Positions 9,340 through 20,832 of a stretch of 64,000 nucleotides of DNA are shown here, piece after piece; within the stretch, counting starts at the first letter, position 1; each line of letters begins with the position of its first letter. The translations under genes were made by a program, and so were the position numbers. Below the pieces are notes generated by a model that made no database searches, was not told the DNA's origin, and was given only the letters and a program-made list of their open reading frames with translations. The stretch is from contig NC_053397.1 in NCBI RefSeq assembly GCF_905171765.1, positions 110,625,295 through 110,689,294 on the forward strand. The letters run 5' to 3'. The DNA is from Bufo bufo. Its lineage: Eukaryota > Chordata > Amphibia > Anura > Bufonidae.

Positions 9340-11034
9340 ACAAAGAAAAGATACAATTGTCCCAAGCTAAACTGCCATACCTACTGTACATGCGCCTGTT
9401 CATTCAACCCAATGACCATTTTGCTAGGGTGAGTTTTCTTATCTTTTAGAATAATAATTTATTTTTCTGTAGAATAATTTAGTTTATAGCATTTACTATA
9501 CATAAAAAGCAGTGTCCAAAAGTCTTTGTAGCTGCTAAACTGCTTACATTCAGGCTCTGGTGTCACACATCCAATAAGCTTTACTAAACTGAAGTAAATA
9601 GGATTACAATTAATCAAAATTGGAAAGGTGCAACCACAGAGCCTTGACTTGCTGCAGTTGGGATGGCTCTACAAGCTGCAGCAGCATCATATAACCGAAT
9701 TAGAATGCTGCATTAACAATGAACATGGCAACAAATAATTAAATTTTAATTAGTTAGTATAATCCTGCTGCGGTTTGTATGGCTAATTGGTTCTCATCCA
9801 CAAGTTCGCTGTGTCCCAACCGTAGCACGCCATGTGGCTGTACCCTTAGTACGACGCTATGTTCACATAGCCAAAAAGCGCTGTGCATTTTATGGTGTAA
9901 AACAAGTATTTTACCCTGTCACTTTCCTGCAAGTACAAAAAACTACCAAACAGCTTCTCATTGATTTCAATGGGGTATACACTTTGTTGTGCACATGGCT
10001 GTGTATTTTTACGCAGAGATAGCATGTTTTTTTGGCTACTTTTACACAGAAGTCAATAGGTAAGGTGTAAAATAAATGAGTGAACAGGAGGTGTGCCTGG
10101 AATGTATTTTGTGGCATTTAGGAAATAAAAAATTACCTGTTTTCAGCTGCTAGCTATACTACTGATTTGTCACAGATTTGTCTGCTGCACATTTTTAAGA
10201 TATATTCACATGTGGCAGATTTTTTCTTGAAGTTTCTGAAAAACAGAACTGAAAATCAGTTCCATGTATGTGAGAGAGGTTTTTTTGGCAGCAAGCACTT
10301 TTAGCACAACCCCCGTTAGGACAACTGCCACACTTGGCGTAAATGCTAGAGATTCTCTGCAAAGAAATTCCATGGGAAAAATCCACAGTACAAACAAATT
10401 GAAGGAGGTTTTAGAAATCACACTGCAGAGAAAATCTGTCATGTAAATTGACTCACCCTGGGTTTTCCATATGCAGCGGGGATGAACAAATCAATTCTAA
10501 CAAATTCATTTGTCTCATTAGCAGGACTTCTGTGAGGCACTGTCCTCACAGGTAGAGAAGCACCCCGCCTGTTGATTGGCAGGGCCGAACATCTGGCCTG
10601 TCCCTGACAATCTGGGCTTGTGCTGCTACTTATAAGATGTTTTTGCTGGTCAATTCTCATTGCCTTTACTGTTATAAAAACGAATTTGACTTTGCTACAG
10701 ATTATTCATAATAGGCATTGCTTAAATAGCTTATTGTTAATATTAAAGATTTTGGAAAAATGTAAAATTGTAAAAAAAATAACAATTTGAGTTCAAAAAT
10801 CCACCCAGCATGTAGGTATTAGACTGTGTTCACATATCCATTCAGTACCTAATTGTAAGTTTTTGTCAAAGTGAGAGAAAACGAATCCCACAAAAAAATA
10901 AATAAATCAAAAGCAATGACAGCACACAACGGACCTTGTCAAATCATTGGGGTCCACTGGATGCTAGTAGTATGTGACGTACAATGTATCCCTCATTGAG
11001 TAATGAAATGACATGACAAAAGTGTGATAGAACC
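9340..11034. other. Noncoding sequence with an old MITE remnant
   Basis: No gene is supported. ACATGTGGCAGATTTT (near 10208) and AAAATCTGTCATGT (near 10431) form a weak inverted pair that may bound an old MITE of about 240 bp. The blocks near 9800-10080 resemble decayed Harbinger MITE sequence (repeated ACACAGCG and CAATGGGG motifs) without clear ends. Confidence 0.3.
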
Positions 11035-11384
11035 TTAAAGGAGTTGTGCAGGCAGTATATATTGATATTCTCAGGAGAGGTCATCAATATCAGATCACAG
11101 GGGTCCAACACCCGACACCCCCGCTGATCAGCTGTTTGAAGCTCCATGCAAGGGCTACTTCCTCTTCGTTACACTTCTCATCATCTCGGCAGCGCAGTAT
11201 AATTACAACTACTCACCCTGTTCACTTGAATGGAGTGAGTACTTTTAATTATACTGAGCCGCCACTGTAAGGGTGATGACAGCAGTGTAATGAAGAGGGA
11301 GCAGCATTCACATGGAGCTCTGAATCCTCTTCAAACAGGTGATGGATAGGTCATCAATATCTAATGCCTTCACAACCCCTTTAA
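11035..11384. mobile_element. T2/Kolobok-like MITE
   Basis: It starts TTAAAGGAGTTGTGCAGG and ends TTCACAACCCCTTTAA, with TTAA at both edges. The start fits the TTAAAGGRR signature of the T2 family. GGTCATCAATATC-type subterminal sequence appears near both ends in inverse relation. It has no coding capacity. Confidence 0.75.
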
Positions 11385-12264
11385 CCACCTAACTGTTCAG
11401 GAAAAGTACCTAACTGTTCTGAGTTGTGCTCGGGCAGAAGTGTAAGGGAGGGGTTGCTTTAGCTACTGATATCTCCTGGCATTTCAGGCCTTCATACAAG
11501 ACCAAAATTACAACATTAGCTCAAGATGAGCAGGAGATATCACTGTTAGAAATCAAGTCGGGAATAATCACAGGTAAAACCTGCTTTTACTTTCATTTTC
11601 AGCTAAATTCACTGCATCCCGATTTCTTATAGTGATATCTTCCCATGTACTGCAGCTAATGCTGTCGTTCTGGTATTGTTTGAAAGCTTGTAATGCCAGC
11701 TTTCAAACAACACAACACTGCTACTAAACCAGAGATATAAGCAGTTAAAGTAGCTTCAGTTTGGAGGAGGAGGGTTGCAGTGAGAAAGCTGAAAGCCTGC
11801 AATAGGAAAGGAAAAATAGTAAAAAATAAAATAAAATACATTGAAACATGGCATTATCATCACTGTACTGACCCACATAATAAAATTGTTATTTTTACCA
11901 CACAGTGAACACCATTAATAAGTTCCACAAAATAATGTAAAATTGCTTTTTGTATTATTATTTACTACACTACGTTATTTACTACACTATACATATTCCA
12001 AACTGGTTCCTAAAATACCTACAACGAATCCCACAAAAAAAAAAAAATTTAAAGAAAAAAGCTGGAAGACAAAGAAGCAAATATTATTGATCCTTAAGGT
12101 TAATATTAATTACTAAGGTGTTAAAAATGCAATAGTGTCCCCTGAGTTGTGCACCAACAAGATTTACTGCAGACACACACTCATTTTTGTGAGGGTTTTT
12201 CCAATTTTAATGCGACTATAATGATGCCCCCAAAGCCCGGGCCCTTCATATACAATATAATTAG
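11385..12264. other. Unassigned AT-rich noncoding sequence
   Basis: A/T-rich sequence with short poly-A runs and no protein similarity. Nothing else is supported. Confidence 0.4.
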
Positions 12265-12272
12265 CCACTGAC

Positions 12273-14366
12273 TTGAGATGAGCGAATTTCTCAAAGATTC
12301 GATTGGGCCTTTTCACAGAGTTTTTTGAAAAAATTCGGTTTGATCCGAATTTATTCGCTATTTCCTGGCTGCAGAGAGTCTTTATAGTGATGTAGAACAC
12401 TGTGCCTTGAAGTAACACATATAGGGAGTCTGCTGTGTCAGTAAAATAATACTGTGAGTCAGTATGACACGCAGATGACAGGGTTCGCTCTTAGAATCAC
12501 TGCCAACTTTACTTATTTGGGCAGTCACAGGGCCAAAACTGACCAAATAACTCAAGTATGAACTCAGCCTTACAGGTCGATGTTAGCGTCAAGAAGAAGT
12601 GCACTCCTTTAACACCCTCGTCAGCTGATTCCACATAGATGTCTACCAAACATGTTCTATTAAACGCTTATACAAGTAGAGTCCCCTGACCGAGTAGAGA
12701 GGGTGTCAGCAGTAAGTTTGTGTTGATGTCACCGATTATTTTGTCCTTCCTCTGATCCATCAGAACAATAACCCCCAAAAAACAGATCATGTCTGTTGAG
12801 CATCCGCATTCACTTGGTCAGCATTTGGTCAGTAATCAATCAGTATTCAATTGTCCTTGCAGTGGAGGCTGAGGACACGGTGGAGGATGAGGAAGTAGAG
12901 GCGGACACTGTTGCAGGACCAACGGCGTGAGAACGTGGAGGCGGAAGCGGTGTCACCTGGCCAAGTTGCTGGTGTGGCTAGGCAGGAACCACATTTACCC
13001 AGTGGGCCATAAAGGACATATATTGTACTTGACCATAGTTATAGCTACTGACCAATTTTCCCAAAAAAGGCTGTATTGCAAACAAATTTCACCACTGAAT
13101 GGCTAATCAACGGAATGCGGTTCATAAAAAAGAAAGTCCACAATCACCCATCAATTTTCCCAAAAAAGGTTGTTTCACAAACAAATTTCACCACTAAATG
13201 GATAAGCGACAAATTTGTTTCATACAGAAAGTCCACAATCGCCCATCATTTTTCCCAGAAAAAGCAGTTTCACAATTTTTTTTTTACCACTGAATGGATA
13301 ATCAACAAATTCGGTTCATACAGAAGAAAGTTCACAATGACCCATCAATTTTCCCAAAAAAGGCTGTATCACAAACAAATTTCACCACTAAATGACAATG
13401 TAAATTCACCGCAGAACGGCTAATAACACATATTATTTTTCCCATTAATACACCCCAACAATGGCTGTATAACAATGTCGGTTCACTGCAGACCGGCTAA
13501 TAAGACGCATTCTTTTTCCTATTAATACACCCCAACAAAATAAATATAACAATCACAATTCACCACTGAACAGCAAATATATTTTTCTTTTGTCACTAAT
13601 ACACGCTACAAAAGGCTTTAGAACATATAACTGCACCACTGAGTGGCAAATATATTTTTCTTTTGCTACTAATACACAAAAAAAAGGGCTTTAATATTCT
13701 CACTTTACCACACAACGGCTAATAAGCCCTTTTTTCCCAATAATACAAGCCAAAAAATGCTTTAGAACATATAACTGCACCGCGCAAGGGCAAATAAGAA
13801 GTAGAAATATTTCCTTGTAATAAACCCTGTTAATGGCTGTATCAAACTGCACTTGCACCCTAATAACAAGAACAGTTTGCTGGTATTACAGAGCTGTATA
13901 ACAGCAAGGTGTAATAGGATTGTTCCTATCGCCCAGGCTGTAATCTCCCCTGCTGAACCCTGTTCAACATAAATGCTGTGGAATGATTCCTCCCTATCCT
14001 TTCCCTACACCTTGAATAATCTTTCCCTGCAGTTGTAAATCGTTTTTTTTAGCACACTGTCCCTAGCGCCTGCTGACGTCTCTTTCTGCACTAAGTACAC
14101 TGGTAAATGGCAGAATCCAAGATGGCTGAGGCTATTTATAGGGCTGTGACATCACAGGGCTGGCTGCTGATTGGCTGCATGCATGGCACATTTCACCGAC
14201 TTCCTAGAGTTCCTTTCTCCATGTCCTCACACGTGCAGCAGCCATTTTAGGAAAAAATGGGATTCGTTACCACAAAGCGTGAGTAAATTCTTCTTTGGTG
14301 TGAATCGAATTTTTCCTGAAATTCAGTTCGAATTCCACTTCGTCAGCTTCCATTCGCTCATCTCTA
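12273..14366. mobile_element. Non-autonomous hAT element
   Basis: CCACTGAC flanks it at 12265-12272 and 14367-14374, an 8-bp duplication typical of hAT. The ends TTGAGATGAGCGAAT and ATTCGCTCATCTCTA are inverted copies with one or two mismatches. There is no transposase frame. Much of the interior (13060-13850) consists of degenerate tandem repeats of roughly 70-90 bp. Confidence 0.85.
13060..13850. repeat. Degenerate internal tandem repeats of the hAT element
   Basis: Units share CACCACTGAATGG, AATCAACAAATTCGGTTC and CCCATCAATTTTCCC blocks repeated about every 70-90 bp with rising divergence to the right. One long open frame on the plus strand here (13076-13423) is only this repetition. Confidence 0.6.
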
Positions 14367-14374
14367 CCACTGAC

Positions 14375-15415
14375 AATTCTTGGCCCAATGTAAAAACATA
14401 ACATAGTAATAATATATAGCATAATATATAGTATAATAGATAATTTATTATAATATAGACTTATATAGTATAATATATAGTATAATATTATATAATGTAT
14501 TATAATATAATAAAGAATTAATAACTTCTTACATTCCTGTTTAGGCCTGGTATCTTTTTGTATGTGTGTTTTTAGATGCATTTTTTAGGCATATTGCAAA
14601 GATCTACTGTAGGCCGGGATCACGTGACTGAATAAAAATAGCTGTGGATTTGTGTTTTTTTCACGTGGCAAACCTTCATCATTGTACAGTATCAGCAGAA
14701 TAAATGTCATCCACACGCTGGGTACAAAAACTGCTGTGTAAATAGACCTTTTGTGAGTATTATAAATCTGCACCATGTCAATTTAGGGTACGGCTAGACG
14801 GCAGCACTGGTTGCACGACATCTGTCGTGACTAGCAAAGTAGTGGTGATCAGATGTTGCGAGACCAGTGTCGCCATGCAGCCTCATGCTTAGGTTTTTCC
14901 CCTTGTAAACTCCACTGGCGTTTCTGTGACACAAACTACATACAGTAAATGCTGTGGACTTAGTGCACTAAGGATTTTTCTGCTACAATTTCCAGTACAT
15001 GCAGAAATACCGTAAAGGGGTTTTCGGGAGTCAAAAGTTAGGTTCACTAAACCACCTCATCCAAAATCTTGAAAAATTGCCTGGACATTGAGGCATTTTT
15101 TAGGCCCGGTCATGAAAGACTTAAAAGGCCATATCAACACCCACCACTAGACAAGGCTGGTGTCACCCTCTATATATGGAAAGGAAAAAACATTCTAGTC
15201 AAACTTCAGGTTTCTAGAGAGAGAGAGAGGAGAGCACATGTTGCTGGCTCTTGAGTTTGGATCCACACTAGAGCATCAGGACAAAAAATAGTGCAACTAC
15301 TCCCATCTGGCCACTCACACACACATGCCCCTATGGTCTGATCCCTGCAATAAGGTGGAATCCTGTCAAACTACTGCAGGCTAACATTTATGACAGCTAT
15401 AGTGAGAGTGAGTGA
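14375..15415. repeat. AT microsatellite and unassigned sequence
   Basis: 14400-14515 is a (TATAATA)-like simple-sequence tract. From 14516 to 15415 nothing recognisable was found. Confidence 0.5.
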
Positions 15416-15705
15416 ATGAAGATGTTAAGAGTGGTAGGCTATGATCTACTTCTGCTTCTGCTGGATCATGTGCTCTGCTCCACATCCCTTTCTCCTTCTT
15501 GTGCTGTGCTCTACTTGCACTTTTCCCTCCTCTTGAACTCTACTCTACCCTCTCCTCCTTCATGTGATCTGCTCTACCCCTCCTTTCTGCAATTTAATGT
15601 GCTTTACTCCCCCCTCTTCGTCTTGTGCACTGCTATATTCTTTTCTCCTCCTTCATATGCTCTGTTCCACTTCCTTTTCTCCTTCTTCATGTGCTGTCTG
15701 TAGAG
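15416..15705 (+). repeat. Degenerate CT-rich tandem repeat
   Basis: Repeated TTCTCCTCCTTCAT / GTGCTCTGCTCCAC blocks occur roughly every 45-60 bp. They leave frames open on the plus strand but the predicted peptides are low complexity. Confidence 0.45.
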
Positions 15706-15714
15706 ACAGGATAA

Positions 15715-16100
15715 AAAAATGGAAATGCTGGAACCACTTCGTCGGTGCGGTCAGGCACAATGTCGCAGACCGAGAGTGTGCTATCACACAGATTTATAGA
15801 GGTCTACGCGTTTCAAGGGCATATGGCCCCCTTCATTAGGACAGTATTTACATAAAATACATTATAAAAACACACTTGTATTTTAGCCCAGTTTGGGCAT
15901 GCTACTGCAGGGAAGGGGGTGTTGTTGTGGGCGGGCTTGCCCTGATTGATGTGCAGGGACGAGATCTTCCCCTGTTGCGCATCCCAGACAGATGCTGGTT
16001 GCGTTCATGGATACTTTGCCGGCAGCGAGTGTAGGACACGCCCGCTGACATCAGCTAATGATGCGTTGATAGTCAGAGGGTTCTCGCAGCGCTCAGGCTC
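15715..16100 (-). mobile_element. Penelope-like terminal segment
   Basis: On the minus strand this runs through AATCAGGGCAAGCCCGCCC and CCCAAACTGGGCTAAAATAC to CCCTTGAAACGCGTAGACC. The same ordered blocks occur in opposite orientation at 29550-29845, defining a family. The GAAACGCGT core and surrounding hammerhead geometry are known features of Penelope-like elements. No coding sequence is attached here. Confidence 0.55.
15801..15845 (-). ncRNA. Hammerhead-ribozyme-like motif
   Basis: Minus strand: CTGTC-CTAATGA-AGGGGGCCATATGCCCTT-GAAACGCGTA-GACC. The elements are in hammerhead order: stem I strands GTC/GAC, a core with one change (CUAAUGA for CUGAUGA), stem II AGGG/CCCT, GAAA, a minimal stem III (CGCG) and UA before the cleavage position. 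The change at the core G probably abolishes cleavage. It is better preserved than the motif near 7140. Confidence 0.5.
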
Positions 16101-16294
16101 GGCTTGGTGAAGAGAACCTCCGCAAGTTTTATTGTCTATGCATTGTGAAAGTACCCGGACTGCTAGGCAGGAAGCGCAAGCAGGCTGGGACCAATCACAC
16201 ATAATGTGCTAGGATGTAACCTTTATCTGGGGGCAATTAGAAAGATATATCTGGCAATAAAAATAAAATGTATGGGATAGGCAAATGTATCTAA

Positions 16295-16580
16295 GGCCTC
16301 ATGCACACGACCGTTGTGTGCATCCGTGTCCGTTGTTCCGTTTTCCGTGATTTTCAGCGGACCCATTGACTTTCAATGGGTCCGTTGAAAACTCGGAAAA
16401 TGCACCGTTGTTCATCCGCGTCAGTGATCCGTGTTTCCTGTCCGTCAAAAAAATATGACCTGTCCTATTTTTTTGACGGACAACGGTTCACGAATCCATT
16501 CAAGTCAAATGGGTCCGTGATGCACACAAGATTGACATCCGCATCCGTGATCCGTGGCCGTAGGCTACTTTCACACAGAC
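16295..16580. mobile_element. Harbinger-like MITE, left part
   Basis: Starts GGCCTCATGCACACGACCGT directly after TAA. The interior has CCGTGTCCGTTGTTCCG and CATTGACTTTCAATGGG blocks. It is broken at 16580 by an LTR. The probable right part is 18931-19216. Confidence 0.5.
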
Positions 16581-17423
16581 TGTCACGGCTGAGGATAGGG
16601 AAAACCCTCAGCCGTGCGATGCCAGGAGATGGTAGGTCGCTACTTGGCCAGGACCACAGAATTAGGGAGCAGGTCACCTCCTATCGCATCCCTAATCTGA
16701 CCCTGACTCCTAGCTGCATGAGCCGACCTTGATGGTAGGAGGGCTCATGCTCCGGAACCTCAGATCCCTACTAACCCTCCGCAGATCCCTGAGCTAGGAG
16801 CTGGGTAGACAGCCCGTTCCTCCTGGACGCGGAGAAACAGGAGTCTAAAGTGGCCAAGCTGCAAGGGGATAGGAACAGAAACAACTTATGGCAATTGCAG
16901 GTAAGTGAAACAAGAACCACACCTACCTGCCACAGACACACAGCCTGGAAGCCATGTGCAAGTGCTGCTGTCCACAACAACACAAGGAACACAGCACACA
17001 CCACACATCACACGGGAACCCAGGAAACCATAAGCTGCAATAAATAAAGAGACCAAACACACACCTTCATAACACCATGAAACATAAGCTTACCACACAT
17101 CACCCAGTGTTCACAGACAGAGAAGGGAATTAACCCTTCCAAAACCAAACAAGGGAAGACAGCAACTTAAAGGGGAAGTGAACACACAAACAACCCTGTG
17201 CACACCAAACATGGAAAGTGCACACATATAACACAAGTTGCCTGAGACAACCGCCTGCTATGACAGCGAGCAGCCTAGCAACCAGCTCCAGCTGCTCTAC
17301 TGCCACATACCTTATGTTGCCAGCGGCAACCACAAGTGAGGCAACATACTAGCAGCCCTCACCTGTGATTGAACAACCAAACCAGACCGCAGGCAACAGC
17401 ATGCGGTTCAGGAGTCACGACCA
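16581..17423 (+). repeat. Solo LTR, TGTCACGG family
   Basis: Begins TGTCACGGCTGAGG and ends near GGAGTCACGACCA. An AATAAATAAAG polyadenylation-type signal lies at about 17039. The internal region of an element is absent on both sides, so this is a solo LTR. The exact right edge is uncertain because the next element also seems to start with CAGGAGTC. Confidence 0.5.
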
Positions 17424-18930
17424 TTTTTCAGAGCTGAGTTTTCACTTCGTGAAAACTCAGATCCGACAGTATGTTCTAACACAGAGGTGTTCCCATAGTG
17501 ATGGGGACGCTTCAAGTTAGAATATCCTATGAACTGTGTACATGACTGCCCCCTGCTGCCTGGCAGCACCCGATCTCTTACAGGGGGCTGTGATCCGCAC
17601 AATTAACCACTCAGGTGCCGCACCTGAGGGGTTAATTGTGCGTATCATAGCCCCCTGTAAGAGATCAGGTGCTGCCAGGCAGGAGGGGGCAGACCCCTCT
17701 CCCTCCCCTGTATTATATTCATTGGTGGCCAGTGCGGCCTCCCGTCTCCCCCCCCTAATTAAAATCACCTTCCCCCATCATTGGTGGCAGCGGAGAGTTC
17801 CGATCGGAGTCCCAGTTTAATCGCTGGGGCTCCGATCGGTTACCATGGCAGCCAAGATGCTACTGCAGTCCTGGCTGCCATGGTTACTTAGCAATTTTAG
17901 AAGCATTATACTTACCTGCGATGTCTGTGACCGGCCGGGCGCTCCTCCTACTGGTAAGTGACAGGTCTGTGCTATAAGCAATGCGCCGCACAGACCTGTC
18001 ACTTACCAGTAGGAGGAGCGCCCGGCCGGTGACAGACATCGCAGGTAAGCATAATGCTTCTATTGCTAAGTAACCATGGCAGCCAGGATTGCAGTAGCGT
18101 CTTGGCTGCCATGGTAACCGATCGGAGCCCCAGCGATTAAACTGGGACTCCGATCGGAACTCTCCGCTGCCACCAATGATGGGGGAAGGTGATTTTAATT
18201 AGGGGGGGAAAGAGGGGAGGCCGCACTGGCCACCAATGATGGGGGAAGGTGATTTTAATTAGGGGGGGAGAGGGGAGGCCGCACTGACCACCAATGATGG
18301 GGGAAGGTGATTTTAATTAGGGGGGGAGGGGAGGCCGCACTGGCCACCAATGATGGGGGAAGGTGATTTTAATTAGGGGGGGGGAGAGGGGAGGCCGCAC
18401 TGGCCACCAATGATGGGGGAAGGTGATTTTATTAGGGGGGGAGAGGGGAGGCCGCACTGGCCACCAATGACTGTAATACAGGGGAGGGAGGGAGGGAGGG
18501 AGGGAGGGAGGGGGGCCGCGCTGGCCACGAATGAATTTAAAACTGGGGAGGGAGGGGGGTCTGCCACCCCCTGCCTGGCAGCACCTGATCTCTTACAGGG
18601 GGCTATGATACGCACAATTAACCCCTCAGGTGCGGCACCTGAGGGGTTAATTCTGCGGATCACAGCCCCCTGTAAGAGATCGGGTGCTGCCAGGCAGCAG
18701 GGGGCAGTTATTACACAGTTCTCAGTATATTCTAACTTGAAGCGTCCCCATCACTATGGGAACGCCTCTGTGTTAGAATATACTGTCGGATCTGAGTTTC
18801 ACGATCCAACTCAAATCCGATGGTATATTCTAACATAGAGGCGTTCCCATGGTGATGGGGACGCTTCAAGTTAAAATATAAAATCGGATTGGAGAAAACT
18901 CTGATCCGATGGTATAATAGGGACTCCTGA
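17424..18930. mobile_element. 1.5-kb foldback element
   Basis: The centre is near 17978: GACAGGTCTGTGC on the left pairs with GCACAGACCTGTC on the right, and pairing continues through CCGGCCGGGCGC, the GCTCCGATCGG block, GGCCAGTGCGG, the CTGCCTGGCAGC and CCCCCTGTAAGAGATC blocks, and AACTTGAAGCGTCCCC. Smaller palindromes (GGTGCGGCACC) are nested in each arm. The right arm is longer because it contains a tandem array missing from the left. There is no credible protein, and several open frames are mirror products of the arms. The superfamily is not determined. Confidence 0.6.
18165..18470. repeat. Tandem repeat of about 58 bp, five copies
   Basis: Units contain GGCCACCAATGATGGGGGAA and GGTGATTTTAATTAGGGGGG, then a GAGAGGGGAGGCCGCACT spacer. 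The left arm of the foldback has one copy only, so the expansion arose after or despite the arm symmetry. Confidence 0.8.
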
Positions 18931-19216
18931 CTTTACATTGAAAGTCAATGGGGGACGGATCCGTTTGCAATTGCACCATATTGTGTCAACGTCAAACGGA
19001 TCCGTCCCCATTGACTTGCATTGTAAGTCAGGACGGATCCGTTTGGGTCCGCACGGCCAGGCGGACACCAAAACGACTTTTTTTTTTACTTTCCTTCATG
19101 TCCGTGGATCCTCCAAAAATCAAGAAAGACCCATGGAAGAAAAAACGGACACGGATCACGAAACTACGGGACCCGTTTTTGCGGACCGCAAAAAAAAAAA
19201 AACGGTTGTGTGCACT
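18931..19216. mobile_element. Harbinger-like MITE, right part
   Basis: Contains GGGGACGGATCCGTTTGC and its inverse, as in the Harbinger MITEs at 25584 and 58351, and ends AAACGGTTGTGTGCAC, which is roughly the inverse of the left end at 16295. Probably the same insertion as 16295-16580, later split. Confidence 0.4.
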
Positions 19217-19309
19217 CCCATTAGTGGAAATGGTACAAGGTGACACTTGCTTAAAAGACAAAGTATATAGAGCACATAAAGGGCACTAAACTTATGTTAG
19301 TTGATAAGG

Positions 19310-19346
<37 letters not shown>

Positions 19347-19909
19347 CCATATATAGGAAGAATATATGTACATAGAAAAAAGGGGGGGGGAGCTAGTGTC
19401 CAAATAATGATAAATGGACAGATGGATAAAAAATATATATTGTAGGAAGGAACAAGGGGCCATCATTGATGGTCGGTATGTGTCACTGAGGTTCCTGGCC
19501 TCGGTTAGGTACAGTAAGAGTCGGTTTTTCTCAAGTATCATTGCAGATTGCAGTCTGACACTTCAGCTGTTTAGTATGGCTGTAAAGCTGATCCGGGACG
19601 CCTTTTACTGGGAGTAGTAAAAAGTGCTGAGTGGGTGACTACTACCCACTTTCCAGGCCGGATCATGGCAGGCTTATAAAGCAGTCAGCACCATCAGGTG
19701 GTGTGGATTTACCTCCATCTGACAGTGAAGCTGTGGAGTCCTCTGTACTGAAGGCTGAAGACTGCAAACAGACGTGCAGGCCACCTGGAAGCCTGTCAGT
19801 AAACTTTTCTGTGACTGAGCATTCAGCCGGGTGTGAACCGACACCTAGGATTCCAGGTGAACATTGTTTTGTTTTGCTGTGTATGAACAAGCACCAAGAT
19901 TAATAGCAA
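19217..19909 (+). repeat. TA microsatellite and possible LTR remnant
   Basis: 19313-19341 is a (TA)n tract. From 19478 (TGTCACTGAGGTTCC) to about 19900 the sequence could be an LTR remnant: it starts TGTCA and has a TATA-like CTTATAAAGCAG near 19673. No second LTR, primer site or coding region supports this. Confidence 0.3.
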
Positions 19910-20113
19910 TGGAACGAGGCGCAGACATAGTGGAGTGCGCATTGACTTGGGGGGAAGACCGCAGGCTAGGAAGGGGTTAAGGTTAGGAAGTGTGCTGGGG
20001 GGTTGGTTAAGGTTGGTTGGGGAGGAGCAGCAGTTTCGCAGGCAGTATATAGGGTTTGTGGGAGGGGTCTGGGAGGCAGTTGCCAGTGTAAGGCAGAGCG
20101 TTTAGGGTGCAAG

Positions 20114-20545
20114 ATGTCATCGCTGGAGGAACTTTTGGAGGAAGTCAGGGCTGCTGTCCAGATACATGGTGCGGAGCGTTTGCAGCAGACTATTCAGTCT
20201 GTTCTGATCCCCCCTTCTACGGCTGCTGTGGCTGCGCATCCCAACAGGGCCAGGAGGTCGGTCCCCCCAGAACGCCTAAGTCCAGAGTCTACCCCCCGGG
20301 TCCGTCGTCGCCTCAGGAGCCCCCCTATGGACCCTCCGCTGCGGTCTGCGGTGCCCGTGCCCAGTTCGGCGCCCAGACACAGCGGGAGGAATTTGTCAGC
20401 GAGAGGCAGGTCGGCGGGAGAGGGACGGGCTATACCCGGTCCCGTCTCCCATGCGGCGAGAGGAAGAGATCGCGGGCGGGCGGGTGTCTCCCAGCGGGAG
20501 GTGCGGGGAGTGAACCCTGGTGGCCTTACCTTCAGAGCAACATGA
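20114..20545 (+). CDS. Ngaro A ORF1 (gag-like), N-terminal part
   Basis: Begins MSSLEELLEEVRAAVQIHG and becomes a basic Arg/Pro/Ser-rich linker (PPERLSPESTPRVRRRLRSP, SARGRSAGEGR). The linker motif LSPEST-PR-RRL-SPP-DPP has a counterpart in the ORF1 of Ngaro B (PARLSPSETPRAL...SPSRDPP), which supports the assignment. The frame stops at 20545. Remnants continue in another frame to about 20818, where the Gypsy sequence begins, so the conserved C-terminal ORF1 domain seen in Ngaro B is missing. ORF1 products of retroelements bind the element RNA, and that role is inferred from position. The upstream in-frame stretch from 20003 is probably untranslated. Confidence 0.6.
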   Translation: MSSLEELLEEVRAAVQIHGAERLQQTIQSVLIPPSTAAVAAHPNRARRSVPPERLSPESTPRVRRRLRSPPMDPPLRSAVPVPSSAPRHSGRNLSARGRSAGEGRAIPGPVSHAARGRDRGRAGVSQREVRGVNPGGLTFRAT

Positions 20546-20832
20546 TGCGGCTTACAGCGTCCCTGCTGGGGAGCCTGTAATGATGATGGTAGATGGAGGG
20601 AGCAGTCTGCGGCCATGTGATGAGGCCAATGCTACAGGGGAGATATCATCTGCAGGGTGACGGGGAGCTGTCTCCATTGGAAGAGGGAGAAGTCGAGACA
20701 GGTGAAGATTCAGCGGCAGGTGCTATTGGACGCTGTGCCGTGCAGGATGAACACGCCGCTGAAGACACCTGGGAGGAGGTCTGCGGCTGCCGGAGAATCC
20801 ATCCGGGGACGGCCAGGTGAGAGATCGACGTG

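Noticed and set aside
17536..18838. Pairs of similar frames on both strands (TAPCCLAAPDLLQG type)
   Set aside because: They are mirror images created by the palindrome arms.
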